A stretch of 64,000 nucleotides of DNA from Paraburkholderia podalyriae. GTDB taxonomy: Bacteria > Pseudomonadota > Gammaproteobacteria > Burkholderiales > Burkholderiaceae. Below are positions 45,249 through 53,627 of the stretch, one piece after another (the stretch's first letter is position 1; each line of letters opens with the position of its first letter). The notes beneath the pieces are model-generated. The model made no database searches. It worked only from the letters and a program-made list of their open reading frames with translations, and had not been told where the DNA came from. A program made the position numbers and the translations under genes. The stretch is from assembly GCF_014397785.1 (NCBI RefSeq), contig NZ_VZQQ01000002.1:124001-188000 (forward strand), in the 5' to 3' direction.

Positions 45249-45551
45249 TCACTGCGTGATCGCCCGCCGCACATTACGGGCGATCCACGCCGTAAGACCG
45301 GAGCGGCCCGCGATCGAAAGGGTACGACGCGGCCCAAGCACGATGCCACCGATCACCAGCGCGAGGAGCAGCGCGACATGCGGCGCCTCGACGAGCGACG
45401 CGAGTACGGTGCTGGCCGATGACCGCAAGGCCCCCCGCGCCGCCGGCAATGCGGCAGTCTGGTTCGCCAGGACCAATGCGGTTCGCGATGCCTCCATGCG
45501 TTCCAGAATAGTCACCCGGGCAAGCTCGTGCGCATGATTTGACTGATTCAT
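45249..45551 (-). CDS. Small membrane protein, YqjK-like position
   Basis: The 100-residue product has an amphipathic N-terminal helix (ELARVTILERMEASRTALVLAN) and one membrane segment (VALLLALVIGGIVLGP) followed by a basic tail. Its start overlaps the stop of the YqjE-like gene by ATGA, showing translational coupling. In many proteobacteria the partner of yqjE is yqjK; similarity to YqjK is weak, so the name rests on position. Confidence 0.7.
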   Translation of the reverse strand: MNQSNHAHELARVTILERMEASRTALVLANQTAALPAARGALRSSASTVLASLVEAPHVALLLALVIGGIVLGPRRTLSIAGRSGLTAWIARNVRRAITQ

Positions 45552-45922
45552 TTGAGCGACTCCCTGAGAGCGTCGAGATCGCTGTCAATCTCGGCCTTGA
45601 GGACGTGAAGCGATTGCGCCGGTTTCTGCGCCCGCACGACGAGGAAAGAAACGATGCAGACGAGCAGCCACGCGCCGGCCACACCCCACACCACCGCAAG
45701 AAAGTAAGGCGTCTGCCACGCTGTAGCGATGATCGCGATACAAATGAAGGACAGCGTGAACAGGCCCGCGACTGCCAACGCCACGAGTGCGCTCAGCTCG
45801 CGCACCAGACGCTTTCGCGTCTCCTCGACTTCCAACGCGATCAGCTCGCTATAGTCGGTGACACGCTCGACGCAGAATCGCCCGACGTTGCGCCACCTCG
45901 TGACCTTCGCATGGATCGACAT
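45548..45922 (-). CDS. YqjE/phage-holin-family membrane protein
   Basis: The 124-residue protein matches the DUF1469/YqjE family: an N-terminal amphipathic region DYSELIALEVEETRKRLVRE, two membrane helices (LVALAVAGLFTLSFICIAII and FLAVVWGVAGAWLLVCIVSF) and a C-terminal helix LHVLKAEIDSDLDALRE. Members are inner-membrane proteins linked to envelope stress and ribosome hibernation clusters (elaB/yqjD). GGAG is 6 bases before ATG 45922. It is divergent from the gene at 46148. Confidence 0.87.
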   Translation of the reverse strand: MSIHAKVTRWRNVGRFCVERVTDYSELIALEVEETRKRLVRELSALVALAVAGLFTLSFICIAIIATAWQTPYFLAVVWGVAGAWLLVCIVSFLVVRAQKPAQSLHVLKAEIDSDLDALRESLK

Positions 45923-46147
45923 CCTGTTCTCCTCACGATTCGTTTGCGCCGGCCGGAATCTGCAGAGACTTCGTTCATCGACCGATAGAGCGAAGCGACG
46001 CCAGCGCTGAACGCACCGCAAGAGCCGGACCCGCGCTAGCCGATCGCACGCCGCGTGCCCGTTCCCGGACGGACGCCCGCACGCGTCCGCCATGGCGGCA
46101 CAGGGCTTGCTCGAATCGGAGCAGACCATTTGCTCCGCGAGGACAGC

Positions 46148-46552
46148 ATGACTCCGCTCCCCCCAACCGATCGCAGTGACCGCACCGACGGCGATAGCAT
46201 CGGCGACACCGGCTCCGATATGGCTACCCCGGACGGACGCGCGATGCCGGCCACGCGTGAGAACCCCGGCCCGCAACACGCGATGCACGACGCGCACCGC
46301 GGCGCACTGATCACGGTGACCGCGCATCAGAACGCCCGAGACGCCTGGATCGCCGACGTGTCGATTTCCTGCGAGGGTCGGCCGATGGCGCTACCCGCGG
46401 GTCTGGCCAATGCGGAGCCCGTGACGCCGGAATGGCTCACCGAGGCCGAAGCGTTGCGCGCCGGCATTGAACGGGGCCGCTATCTGATCGACCGGACGCT
46501 GGGCGACGCCTCCACACCGCTGTCGGCGCCGCAGCGGCGCTTTGACGAATAA
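46148..46552 (+). CDS. Conserved Burkholderia-type hypothetical protein
   Basis: The 134-residue protein has a low-complexity polar N-terminus (PLPPTDRSDRTDGDSIGD) and a more ordered C-terminal part: RGALITVTAHQNARDAWIAD, VSISCEGRPMAL and TPEWLTEAEALRAGIERGRY. The last pattern looks like a small beta-sheet followed by a helix, seen in Burkholderia hypothetical proteins. No function is known. ATG 46148 has GAGGACAGC upstream and lies near the divergent yqjE promoter. Confidence 0.65.
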   Translation: MTPLPPTDRSDRTDGDSIGDTGSDMATPDGRAMPATRENPGPQHAMHDAHRGALITVTAHQNARDAWIADVSISCEGRPMALPAGLANAEPVTPEWLTEAEALRAGIERGRYLIDRTLGDASTPLSAPQRRFDE

Positions 46553-46642
46553 CGGTGATTGGCGCTTCGCCCTTGGCTTGCGATCCTCGTTGCCGGTGAT
46601 CGGTGCGACCGCCTTGCCGCGCTGCCCGATACCGAAGCAGGC

Positions 46643-48052
46643 CTAGCTCGCCGCGCTCAACCGTCTTGCGTCCGCGATGCCGACCACGGCCCGCAAGTCG
46701 TCCGGATGTACCATCAATTCGCGGACCTCGCGCAGCGTCGCGTACTGGTCGAACACCGGCTGCCATCTGGGCGATTCGAGCAACTGACGCCACACCGGCT
46801 CCAGCACCGTGCAATCGGCGTCGCGCCCGTCCGCCAATGCGTTCGCGAAATCGAGGCTGGCGTGCGCCGACAGCAGCTGCATCCGGCTCGCCGGACTCAG
46901 CACGCGCGGCGCCGCTTCGACGGGCGCGTCGCAGCAATAGAGCACGGTCCTGCGAAGACCGGCCCTGTCGCTCGTCAGCGCGGCGAGCGACGCGCCGCCC
47001 AGCCGCACCGTCCCCTGCTGCGTCCGGAACGAGTAGACGGTATGCGGGTCCGCGTGCGCCAGCAGCGTCAATCCACGCACGAGCCGCGGCAGATCGGTGG
47101 TGGCCGCGTCGACCGATGCCTTGGCTTCGACGAGCAGGCACAGGTCCCACGCCGCCGCGTCGGCCGGGGGCTGCGCCTGGCGCAGCAGCACCACATCCCA
47201 TTCGGTTTTCGCGCGCTCGTGGCTCGCGGGTATCGTGGCCGGCACGCGCATCGAGTTCACGACACGATACGTAGCGACCACTCCAGGCGCGTCGTTGAGG
47301 CGCCGCGCGAGTGCGTCGAGCGCATCGGTGGCCGACGCTTCGACCGCGGCGCCGCGCTGCTTCGAACTCAAGCCTCGCGCAACGGCAGTCGAGCTTCCCG
47401 GTCGTGGCCCCTGGCGATCCCATAGCGACTGGTAGTGACGCACGCGCTCGTCGGACGTGAGCCCGTCAAGGCGCCGCAAGCGCTGCAACGCGGCACTCTC
47501 GAACAATTGCGCGAGGCCGCGTTGCAGCGCCGCATCGTGCGCGATTTGCGGCGTATCGATGCAAGCTTGCACGGCCTCGCTCAGCTCGGGCCACGCTTCG
47601 GCGAACGCGAGCGCGTGCAGCCGCGCCAACGCGTCGCGTTGCGGGCCGGGCAGCCGGCGCTGCTGTTTGGCCGGATGAGCGATCGCATTGACGGCCGCGT
47701 AGATCAGCCGGCGATCGACGCTCGCGTGCGCGGCCAGCGACGCATACTCGCGCACCACCGCGCTGCGATGCCGTAGCAGCATCGCCTGAAACACCGGGTC
47801 GCCGCCTTCCTCACGCATCGCCTCGCGAATCATGCGCGCGAGCGCCTCGATGAAGAACTGCTGATTCGCCGCATCCGGCGCTTCACCGCGAGCGCTCGTC
47901 TCGCGAGCCTGCTCGATGGCGAGCGCGAGCACCGTGGCGGGACTCGCTTGCTGCGCCGGCGCGCAGACCGCCGCCAGCGCCGGCAGGCGATAACGACGCG
48001 CGACAGTGTCGAGCATCTCGGCGAGCAATGAAGGCGATGGCGTCACGGACAT
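46643..48052 (-). CDS. Unknown protein with candidate PD-(D/E)XK nuclease core
   Basis: A 469-residue soluble protein, helical over the first 230 residues. Residues 231-320 contain an arrangement like a PD-(D/E)XK core: a helix with Glu238 (QRGAAVEASATDALDAL), then Asp286 in KTEWDVVLL and Glu309-x-Lys311 in DLCLLVEAKAS. Spacing and the hydrophobic strands around the acidic residues fit the fold. No partner methylase or restriction subunit is adjacent. I do not recognise an annotated family. There is no clear Shine-Dalgarno site before ATG 48052. Confidence 0.7.
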   Translation of the reverse strand: MSVTPSPSLLAEMLDTVARRYRLPALAAVCAPAQQASPATVLALAIEQARETSARGEAPDAANQQFFIEALARMIREAMREEGGDPVFQAMLLRHRSAVVREYASLAAHASVDRRLIYAAVNAIAHPAKQQRRLPGPQRDALARLHALAFAEAWPELSEAVQACIDTPQIAHDAALQRGLAQLFESAALQRLRRLDGLTSDERVRHYQSLWDRQGPRPGSSTAVARGLSSKQRGAAVEASATDALDALARRLNDAPGVVATYRVVNSMRVPATIPASHERAKTEWDVVLLRQAQPPADAAAWDLCLLVEAKASVDAATTDLPRLVRGLTLLAHADPHTVYSFRTQQGTVRLGGASLAALTSDRAGLRRTVLYCCDAPVEAAPRVLSPASRMQLLSAHASLDFANALADGRDADCTVLEPVWRQLLESPRWQPVFDQYATLREVRELMVHPDDLRAVVGIADARRLSAAS

Positions 48053-48367
48053 GGCGATATGTCGATAAGTTGGCGAAGTAACTGTACATGAACGTTCGGT
48101 GCGGCGCGCGAACCGGGCAGTTCCGATAAAACATTACAAAAAACGCACATTAATCGAGCCGACAATTACATTTTCCCGACATTAAACATGGATTGCGAAT
48201 TCAGCACGAATATTGCCGTCGGGATTAACACGGAGAAAACCGGCTTCAACCATGCAGATGCTTAACGCTCGGCGTACACTCGCCGGGAAGCGCTTGCCAT
48301 AAGGCGCGAGGGCAATGGTGCCGCCCGCGCTCAAACGCGGGTTTGTCGAGACTCAGGAGAACAATCA
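48053..48367. other. Divergent promoter region
   Basis: About 315 bases between the unknown gene at 46643 and the MFS transporter. It is AT-rich around 48128-48200, as expected for promoters in this GC-rich genome. CAGGAGAAC near 48355 is the transporter ribosome site. Confidence 0.4.
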
Positions 48368-49621
48368 ATGAGCTGGACTCGGGAACAGAGAAACGTCACG
48401 ATCGCCGCCTATCTTGGCTGGACCCTCGACGCATTCGATTTCTTTCTGATGGTGTTCGTATTGAAAGATATCGCGCAGGAGTTCAATACGGACATTCCGT
48501 CGGTCGCGGTCGCGATCATGCTGACCTTGATGATGCGTCCACTCGGCGCATTGATTTTCGGCTGGCTCGCCGATAAATACGGCCGCCGACCGACGCTGAT
48601 GGTCAACATCGCGTGCTTCTCGCTGCTCGAACTGCTGTCCGGTCTGTCGCCGAACCTGATGACGCTGCTCGTGCTGCGCGCGCTGTTCGGTATCGCGATG
48701 GGCGGCGAATGGGGGGTCGGCGGCGCGCTGACCATGGAAACCGTGCCGCCGAAGTCGCGCGGCATCGTCTCGGGTCTGCTGCAGGCTGGTTATCCGAGCG
48801 GCTACCTGCTTGCGTCGGTCGTGTTCGGCGTGTTCTATCAATACATCGGCTGGCGCGGCATGTTCTTCGTCGGCGTGCTGCCCGCGCTACTGGTGCTGTA
48901 CATTCGCGCGCACGTGCCGGAGTCGCCCGCGTTCCAGACGCTCGAAAAGAAGGTGCGTCCCGGCCTCGTCGCGACGCTCAGGAAGAACGTCGGCCTGTCG
49001 ATCTACGCGATCATCCTGATGACCGCGTTCAACTTCTTCTCGCACGGCTCGCAGGATCTGTATCCGACCTTCCTGCGCGTACAGCATAAGTTCGACGCGC
49101 ACACGGTGTCGTGGATCACGATCACACTGAACATCGGCGCGATCTGCGGGGGTCTGTTCTTCGGCTGGGCGTCGGAGAAAATCGGCCGCAAGCGCGCGAT
49201 TTTCATCTCCGCGCTGATCGCGCTGCCGGTGCTGCCGCTGTGGGCATTCTCCACCACGCCGATCCTGCTCGCGCTCGGCGCGTTCCTGATGCAGATCTCG
49301 GTGCAAGGCGCCTGGGGCGTGATTCCGGTGCACCTGAACGAAATCTCGCCCGATGAAATCCGCGCGACGTTCCCTGGTCTCGTCTATCAGTTGGGCAATC
49401 TGATCGCGTCGGTCAACGGTCCGCTGCAAGCGAAAATCGCCGAAGTGCACAACAACGACTACGCGCTCGTGATGGCGGTCGTGATCGGCATCGTCGTGAT
49501 CGTGATCTGCGGGCTGATTCCGTTCAGCCGCGAGCGTCGCGGCATCGACATGACGCAGTCCGCGCGTGAAATCGTCGGCGCGGGTTCGACGGGCGGCGCG
49601 GCCGGAGGACAACGCGTTTAG
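48368..49621 (+). CDS. MFS transporter, sialate/lactate (SHS, JenA-like) type
   Basis: The 417-residue permease has 12 predicted membrane helices. Its first loop reads GWTLDAFDFFLMVFVLKDIA, and the signature between helices 2 and 3 is GWLADKYGRRPTLM. Other motifs are GGEWGVGGALTMETVPPKSRG and the half-repeat GWASEKIGRKRAIF. This pattern is shared by lactate/pyruvate and sialic-acid proton symporters, so a monocarboxylate is a reasonable but unproven substrate. The start has AGGAG at good spacing. It is a single gene ended by the terminator at 49727. Confidence 0.9.
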   Translation: MSWTREQRNVTIAAYLGWTLDAFDFFLMVFVLKDIAQEFNTDIPSVAVAIMLTLMMRPLGALIFGWLADKYGRRPTLMVNIACFSLLELLSGLSPNLMTLLVLRALFGIAMGGEWGVGGALTMETVPPKSRGIVSGLLQAGYPSGYLLASVVFGVFYQYIGWRGMFFVGVLPALLVLYIRAHVPESPAFQTLEKKVRPGLVATLRKNVGLSIYAIILMTAFNFFSHGSQDLYPTFLRVQHKFDAHTVSWITITLNIGAICGGLFFGWASEKIGRKRAIFISALIALPVLPLWAFSTTPILLALGAFLMQISVQGAWGVIPVHLNEISPDEIRATFPGLVYQLGNLIASVNGPLQAKIAEVHNNDYALVMAVVIGIVVIVICGLIPFSRERRGIDMTQSAREIVGAGSTGGAAGGQRV

Positions 49622-49726
49622 GAGCTTCAAGGGTTCGAACCGCCGCGACGCGAATAGGCGTCAACGCGGCAAAGCCGGGTGAACCCGGTCGAGCGCGCGG
49701 CCGGATTACATCGCAACGCAATACGA

Positions 49727-49759
49727 GGCCGTTCCGGTTTATTCGGAACGGCCTTTTTT
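49727..49759 (+). terminator. Rho-independent terminator of the MFS gene
   Basis: GGCCGTTCCG pairs perfectly with CGGAACGGCC around GTTTATT, followed by TTTTTT. The 10-bp stem and T run give a strong intrinsic terminator 105 bases after the transporter stop, separating it from the fatty-acid genes. Confidence 0.93.
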
Positions 49760-49852
49760 ATTTTCCGCGCGGCACGACCCCGTCAGGTCTTCTAGAGGAG
49801 TTAGTCGAGCCCGGTTCTTGATCGCACCGGCTATTCTTTCTTATCCTGAAAA

Positions 49853-49864
49853 AAACGGTTGTTT
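49853..49864. promoter_or_regulatory. PsrA-like operator
   Basis: AAAC-GGTT-GTTT is an inverted repeat matching the published PsrA pattern (G/C)AAAC-N2-4-GTTT(G/C), with only the first flanking base differing. It lies about 60 bases upstream of the TetR-type regulator at 49926, consistent with autoregulation and control by long-chain acyl effectors. Confidence 0.65.
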
Positions 49865-49925
49865 CAAAAATTAATTTGAATCGCTTGTTGGCGAGCCGGC
49901 AGCGCCGGCAACTGGGAGACGCAAC

Positions 49926-50813
49926 ATGGCAGTTCGCGCAGCAGGCCGGCATGCCGCCGATACGAAGTCGCGCATTCTCGACACCGCGGAGACGCTGTTC
50001 ATCGAATGCGGTTATCAGGCGATGTCGCTGCGCCAGATCACTTCGCGCGCCGAGGTCAATCTCGCGGCGGTCAACTATCACTTCGGCAGCAAGGAAGCGC
50101 TGATTCATTCGATGCTGTCGCGCCGGCTCGATCGACTCAACCTGGAGCGCCTGAAGCTGCTCGACCGCTTCGACGCGATGCTCAGCGCGCGCCTCACCTG
50201 CGAGCACGTGCTCGGCGCGATGTTCATTCCTGCGCTGCGTCTGTCGCGCGATCCGCGCGTCGGCGGCAACGCGTTTCTGCGCCTCCTCGGGCGCGCCTAC
50301 ACCGATCCGTCGTCGTTCATTCGCGAGTATCTGAACGCGCATTACGAGTCGTTGGCCGTGCGCTTCTTTGACGCGTTCCAGCGCGCGCTGCCGCATCTGC
50401 CGCGCAAGGAGCTCGGCTGGCGGCTCCATTTCGCGATCGGCGCGCTGTCGGGCGTGCTCGCCGGCACCGATAGCGACAGCCTGATTTCCGAGTTCTCGCA
50501 AGGCAAGTCGACGAACGATCTGCAACTGATCGTGCGCCTCGCGTCGCCGATGATCGCCGCGCTGAAGGCGCCGCTGCCCGACGACACGCAACTGGCCGCG
50601 TTCGCCGCGGTGCTTGGCGATGCGACCGACGGCGACGTGCAAGAGGCGATCGCTTGTGCGCAAAAAGACACGAGCGGCGAGACGGCCCCGTTCACTGCGT
50701 CGCGCGACGCGTTGGACGCGACGCATCGCAGCCCCTCCGACGGCCAAAGCAATCGCGGCAATCTCGAAGCGGCGTCGGCAAGCGGTCAGCAAGCGTTGCA
50801 CGGCGCCGCCTGA
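49926..50813 (+). CDS. TetR-family regulator of fatty-acid degradation (PsrA-like)
   Basis: The 295-residue protein has a TetR DNA-binding domain (TKSRILDTAETLFIECGYQA, LRQITSRAEVNLAAVNYHFG) and a C-terminal domain with SRDPRVGGNAFLRLLGRAYT, similar to PsrA, which senses long-chain fatty acids or acyl-CoA. After about residue 220 it has a long low-complexity tail not usual for PsrA (about 230 residues). It precedes fadE and the rest of the beta-oxidation genes and has its own predicted operator. Start ATG 49926 has GGGAGACGCAAC upstream. Confidence 0.85.
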   Translation: MAVRAAGRHAADTKSRILDTAETLFIECGYQAMSLRQITSRAEVNLAAVNYHFGSKEALIHSMLSRRLDRLNLERLKLLDRFDAMLSARLTCEHVLGAMFIPALRLSRDPRVGGNAFLRLLGRAYTDPSSFIREYLNAHYESLAVRFFDAFQRALPHLPRKELGWRLHFAIGALSGVLAGTDSDSLISEFSQGKSTNDLQLIVRLASPMIAALKAPLPDDTQLAAFAAVLGDATDGDVQEAIACAQKDTSGETAPFTASRDALDATHRSPSDGQSNRGNLEAASASGQQALHGAA

Positions 50814-50982
50814 CGGCGTCTGTCGAACCGGCAAGACATTGCCAACGCCGCACGCGGGAACGCGGCTCGCAGGTGGCCTGGCGATTGCATCACCGCAGAG
50901 GAGACCAACGGAAGATCGACAGCCCGCGATCGGTCCGCATCCGTGGACGCATTCGCACAGCAACGACCGAGGAGGAAACGTC

Positions 50983-53481
50983 ATGCCGTGGTTCATCCTG
51001 GCGCTCGTCATCGCCGCCTTCGCGCTCGTCTACGGTCGGGCCCGCGCGTCGTGGTGGCTCGCGGCGCTGATCGTGTGGGTCGCGGCCGCGCACGTCAGCG
51101 GCGCGGCTGGCCCGCTGCTGACGACACTGCTCGCGATCGTGTTGGTGCTCCCCGCCCTCATGCTGACGATCAAGCCGCTGCGCCGCGCATGGCTCGCGAA
51201 ACCGGTGCTCGACACGTTCGGCAAGGTCTTGCCGGAAATGTCGCCGACCGAGCGCGACGCGATCGAGGCCGGCACGGTCTGGTGGGACGCCGAGCTGTTC
51301 TCGGGCCGCCCGCATTGGGACACGCTGCTCGGCTATGGCCCGGCCATGCTCAGCGCCGAAGAGCAGGCGTTCCTCGACGTCGAATGCGAGCAGCTGTGCG
51401 AGCTCGCGAACGACTGGGAAACCACGATGCTCTGGCAGGACCTGTCGCCACCAACGTGGCAGTTCATCAAGCAGCACGGCTTTCTCGGCATGATCATTCC
51501 GAAGCAGTACGGCGGCAAACAGTTCTCCGCGTACGCGCATTCGCAGGTCATCATGAAGCTCGCGACGCGCTGCTCGGCCGCGGCCGTGTCGGTGATGGTG
51601 CCGAACTCGCTCGGCCCGGCCGAGTTGCTGATGCACTACGGCACCGACGCGCAGAAGAACTACTATCTGCCGCGTCTCGCGCGCGGCGAGGAAATCCCCT
51701 GCTTCGCGCTGACGAGCCCGTATGCCGGGTCCGACGCCGCCGCGATTCCCGATGTCGGCGTCGTCTGCAAGGACCTGCACGAGGGCCGCGAGACGCTCGG
51801 CTTTCGCGTCACGTGGGACAAGCGCTACATCACGCTCGGACCGATCGCCACGGTGCTCGGCCTGGCGTTCCGCGCGCTCGATCCCGACCATCTGCTCGGC
51901 GCGAACGACGAACCGGGCATCACGTGCGCACTGATTCCGACCGACCACCCCGGCGTCAACATCGGCCGCCGTCACTGGCCGTTGAACGCGGTGTTCCAGA
52001 ACGGCCCGAACTCGGGCGAGGACGTGTTCATTCCGCTCGACTGGGTGATCGGCGGACGCGCCCAGGTCGGCAACGGCTGGCGCATGCTGATGGAGTGTCT
52101 GGCGGCGGGCCGCGCGATTTCGTTGCCGTCGTCGAACGTCGGCATGGCGAAGCTCGCGGTGCGCGGCACCGGCGCGTATGCCGCGCTTCGCCGCCAGTTC
52201 CGCACCGCCGTCGGCAACTTCGAGGGCGTGCAGGAAGCGCTCGGCCGCATGGGCGGCAATCTGTACGTGATGGACGCCGCGCGCCGCCTGTCCGCGCAGG
52301 CAGTCGATCTCGGCGAAAAGCCGTCCGTCATTTCGGCGATCGCCAAATATCACATCACCGAGCGCGCGCGGACGGTCATCAACGACGGCATGGACGTCGC
52401 GGCCGGCAAGGGCATCTGCATGGGGCCGTCGAATTTTCTGGCGCGCGCGTATCAGCAGATGCCGATCTCGATCACCGTCGAAGGCGCGAACATTCTGACG
52501 CGCTGCCTGATCATCTTCGGCCAGGGCGCGATTCGCTGCCATCCGTACCTGCTGAAGGAAATGACGGCGACGCGCGAGCCCGATCGCGTGAAAGGCTTGC
52601 GCGAATTCGACGCGGCGTTCTTCGGTCATGTGAACTTCACGATGTCGAACGTGGTGCGCTGCGTCGTGTACGGGCTGAGCGGCGGCGCGCTGATCGCGAA
52701 GCCGCGCAGCGCGTATGCGCCGCTTCATACGTACTATCGCGCGGCGACGCGTCTGTCGACCGTGTTCGCGCTGCTCGCCGACGTGTCGATGTTCGTGCTC
52801 GGCGGCGAGCTAAAGCGCCGGGAGCGGATCTCGGGGCGCCTCGGCGATGTGCTGTCGCAGCTCTACCTGATCTCGGCGACGCTGAAGCGTTTCGAGGACG
52901 AAGGCCGTCAGCAGGCCGACCTGCCGCTCGTGCGCTGGGGCGTCGAGGACGCGCTGTACAAGGCGCAACACGCGCTCGACGGCGCGCTCGCGAACTACCC
53001 GGACCGTGTTGCCGCGACGCTCGTGCGCGTGCTCGCGTTCCCGTTCGGCCTACCGCATCGCGAGCCGTCGGATCGGCTCGGCAGCGAGATCGCCGAGTTG
53101 ATGCAAACGCCCGGCGCCGCGCGCGAGCGGCTCGTGGCCGACTCGTACGTGCCGCATCCCGATGTCGATGCGCTCGGCTTTGGCGAGCTCGTGTTCGCGC
53201 TGAATCCGCCATTCACGCGGATCGAGCAGAAGCTGCGCGACGCGGTCAGGCAGGGGTTGCTCGAACCGATGCCGCAAAGCCTGCCGCAGCTCGCCACATG
53301 GACCGATGCGGCGCAACGCCAGGGGCTCATCGACGCGGACGAGCGGCGCGTGCTCGACGACTACGCGCGCTATGGCGCGCAGGTCGTCAAGGTCGACGAT
53401 TTCGCCGCCGACTTCGACCTGCTCGCGCATCTGCAACAGCGCAAGCAGGCGCTCGACAAGGCGCTGGAGTTCGCGGCGTGA
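50983..53481 (+). CDS. fadE: Acyl-CoA dehydrogenase FadE
   Basis: The 832-residue protein is a FadE-type acyl-CoA dehydrogenase, the first oxidation of beta-oxidation. Like E. coli FadE (814 residues) it starts with two hydrophobic helices (FILALVIAAFALVYG, LLTTLLAIVLVLPALML) before the flavoprotein fold: LGMIIPKQYGGKQFSAYAHS, FALTSPYAGSDAAAIPD, and SITVEGANILTRCLIIFGQG near the active site. The start is fixed by GAGGAGGAAACGTC before ATG 50983; the frame continues upstream through the end of the regulator without similarity. It leads a run of five same-strand pathway genes. Confidence 0.95.
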   Translation: MPWFILALVIAAFALVYGRARASWWLAALIVWVAAAHVSGAAGPLLTTLLAIVLVLPALMLTIKPLRRAWLAKPVLDTFGKVLPEMSPTERDAIEAGTVWWDAELFSGRPHWDTLLGYGPAMLSAEEQAFLDVECEQLCELANDWETTMLWQDLSPPTWQFIKQHGFLGMIIPKQYGGKQFSAYAHSQVIMKLATRCSAAAVSVMVPNSLGPAELLMHYGTDAQKNYYLPRLARGEEIPCFALTSPYAGSDAAAIPDVGVVCKDLHEGRETLGFRVTWDKRYITLGPIATVLGLAFRALDPDHLLGANDEPGITCALIPTDHPGVNIGRRHWPLNAVFQNGPNSGEDVFIPLDWVIGGRAQVGNGWRMLMECLAAGRAISLPSSNVGMAKLAVRGTGAYAALRRQFRTAVGNFEGVQEALGRMGGNLYVMDAARRLSAQAVDLGEKPSVISAIAKYHITERARTVINDGMDVAAGKGICMGPSNFLARAYQQMPISITVEGANILTRCLIIFGQGAIRCHPYLLKEMTATREPDRVKGLREFDAAFFGHVNFTMSNVVRCVVYGLSGGALIAKPRSAYAPLHTYYRAATRLSTVFALLADVSMFVLGGELKRRERISGRLGDVLSQLYLISATLKRFEDEGRQQADLPLVRWGVEDALYKAQHALDGALANYPDRVAATLVRVLAFPFGLPHREPSDRLGSEIAELMQTPGAARERLVADSYVPHPDVDALGFGELVFALNPPFTRIEQKLRDAVRQGLLEPMPQSLPQLATWTDAAQRQGLIDADERRVLDDYARYGAQVVKVDDFAADFDLLAHLQQRKQALDKALEFAA

Positions 53482-53627
53482 CGAGCGCGCTCGCGCCGAA
53501 AAAACTGTCGACGCGGCGCCGCAAACCGTACCCGAGTCACACGACTCAAGGCACACTGACACACGTCCGGCGCCCCTGAAGAAACCCGCAGGCCAGCGGC
53601 GGCGCGTCCAGCGGAGCAACCGATAAC

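Noticed and set aside
46437..47423. 328-codon minus frame overlapping the PD-(D/E)XK candidate
   Set aside because: Same strand but another phase of the 46643-48052 gene, Arg/Gly-rich and without motifs.
49626..49650. tRNA-like T-arm sequence GGTTCGAACC
   Set aside because: The bases upstream are the end of the MFS gene and give no anticodon or D arm; no acceptor pairing.
50890..52728. 612-codon minus-strand frame across fadE
   Set aside because: Shadow of fadE; no domain and biased Arg/His/Ala composition.
50943..53579. 878-codon plus frame overlapping fadE in another phase
   Set aside because: Out-of-frame reading of fadE, almost entirely Arg/Ala/Gly.
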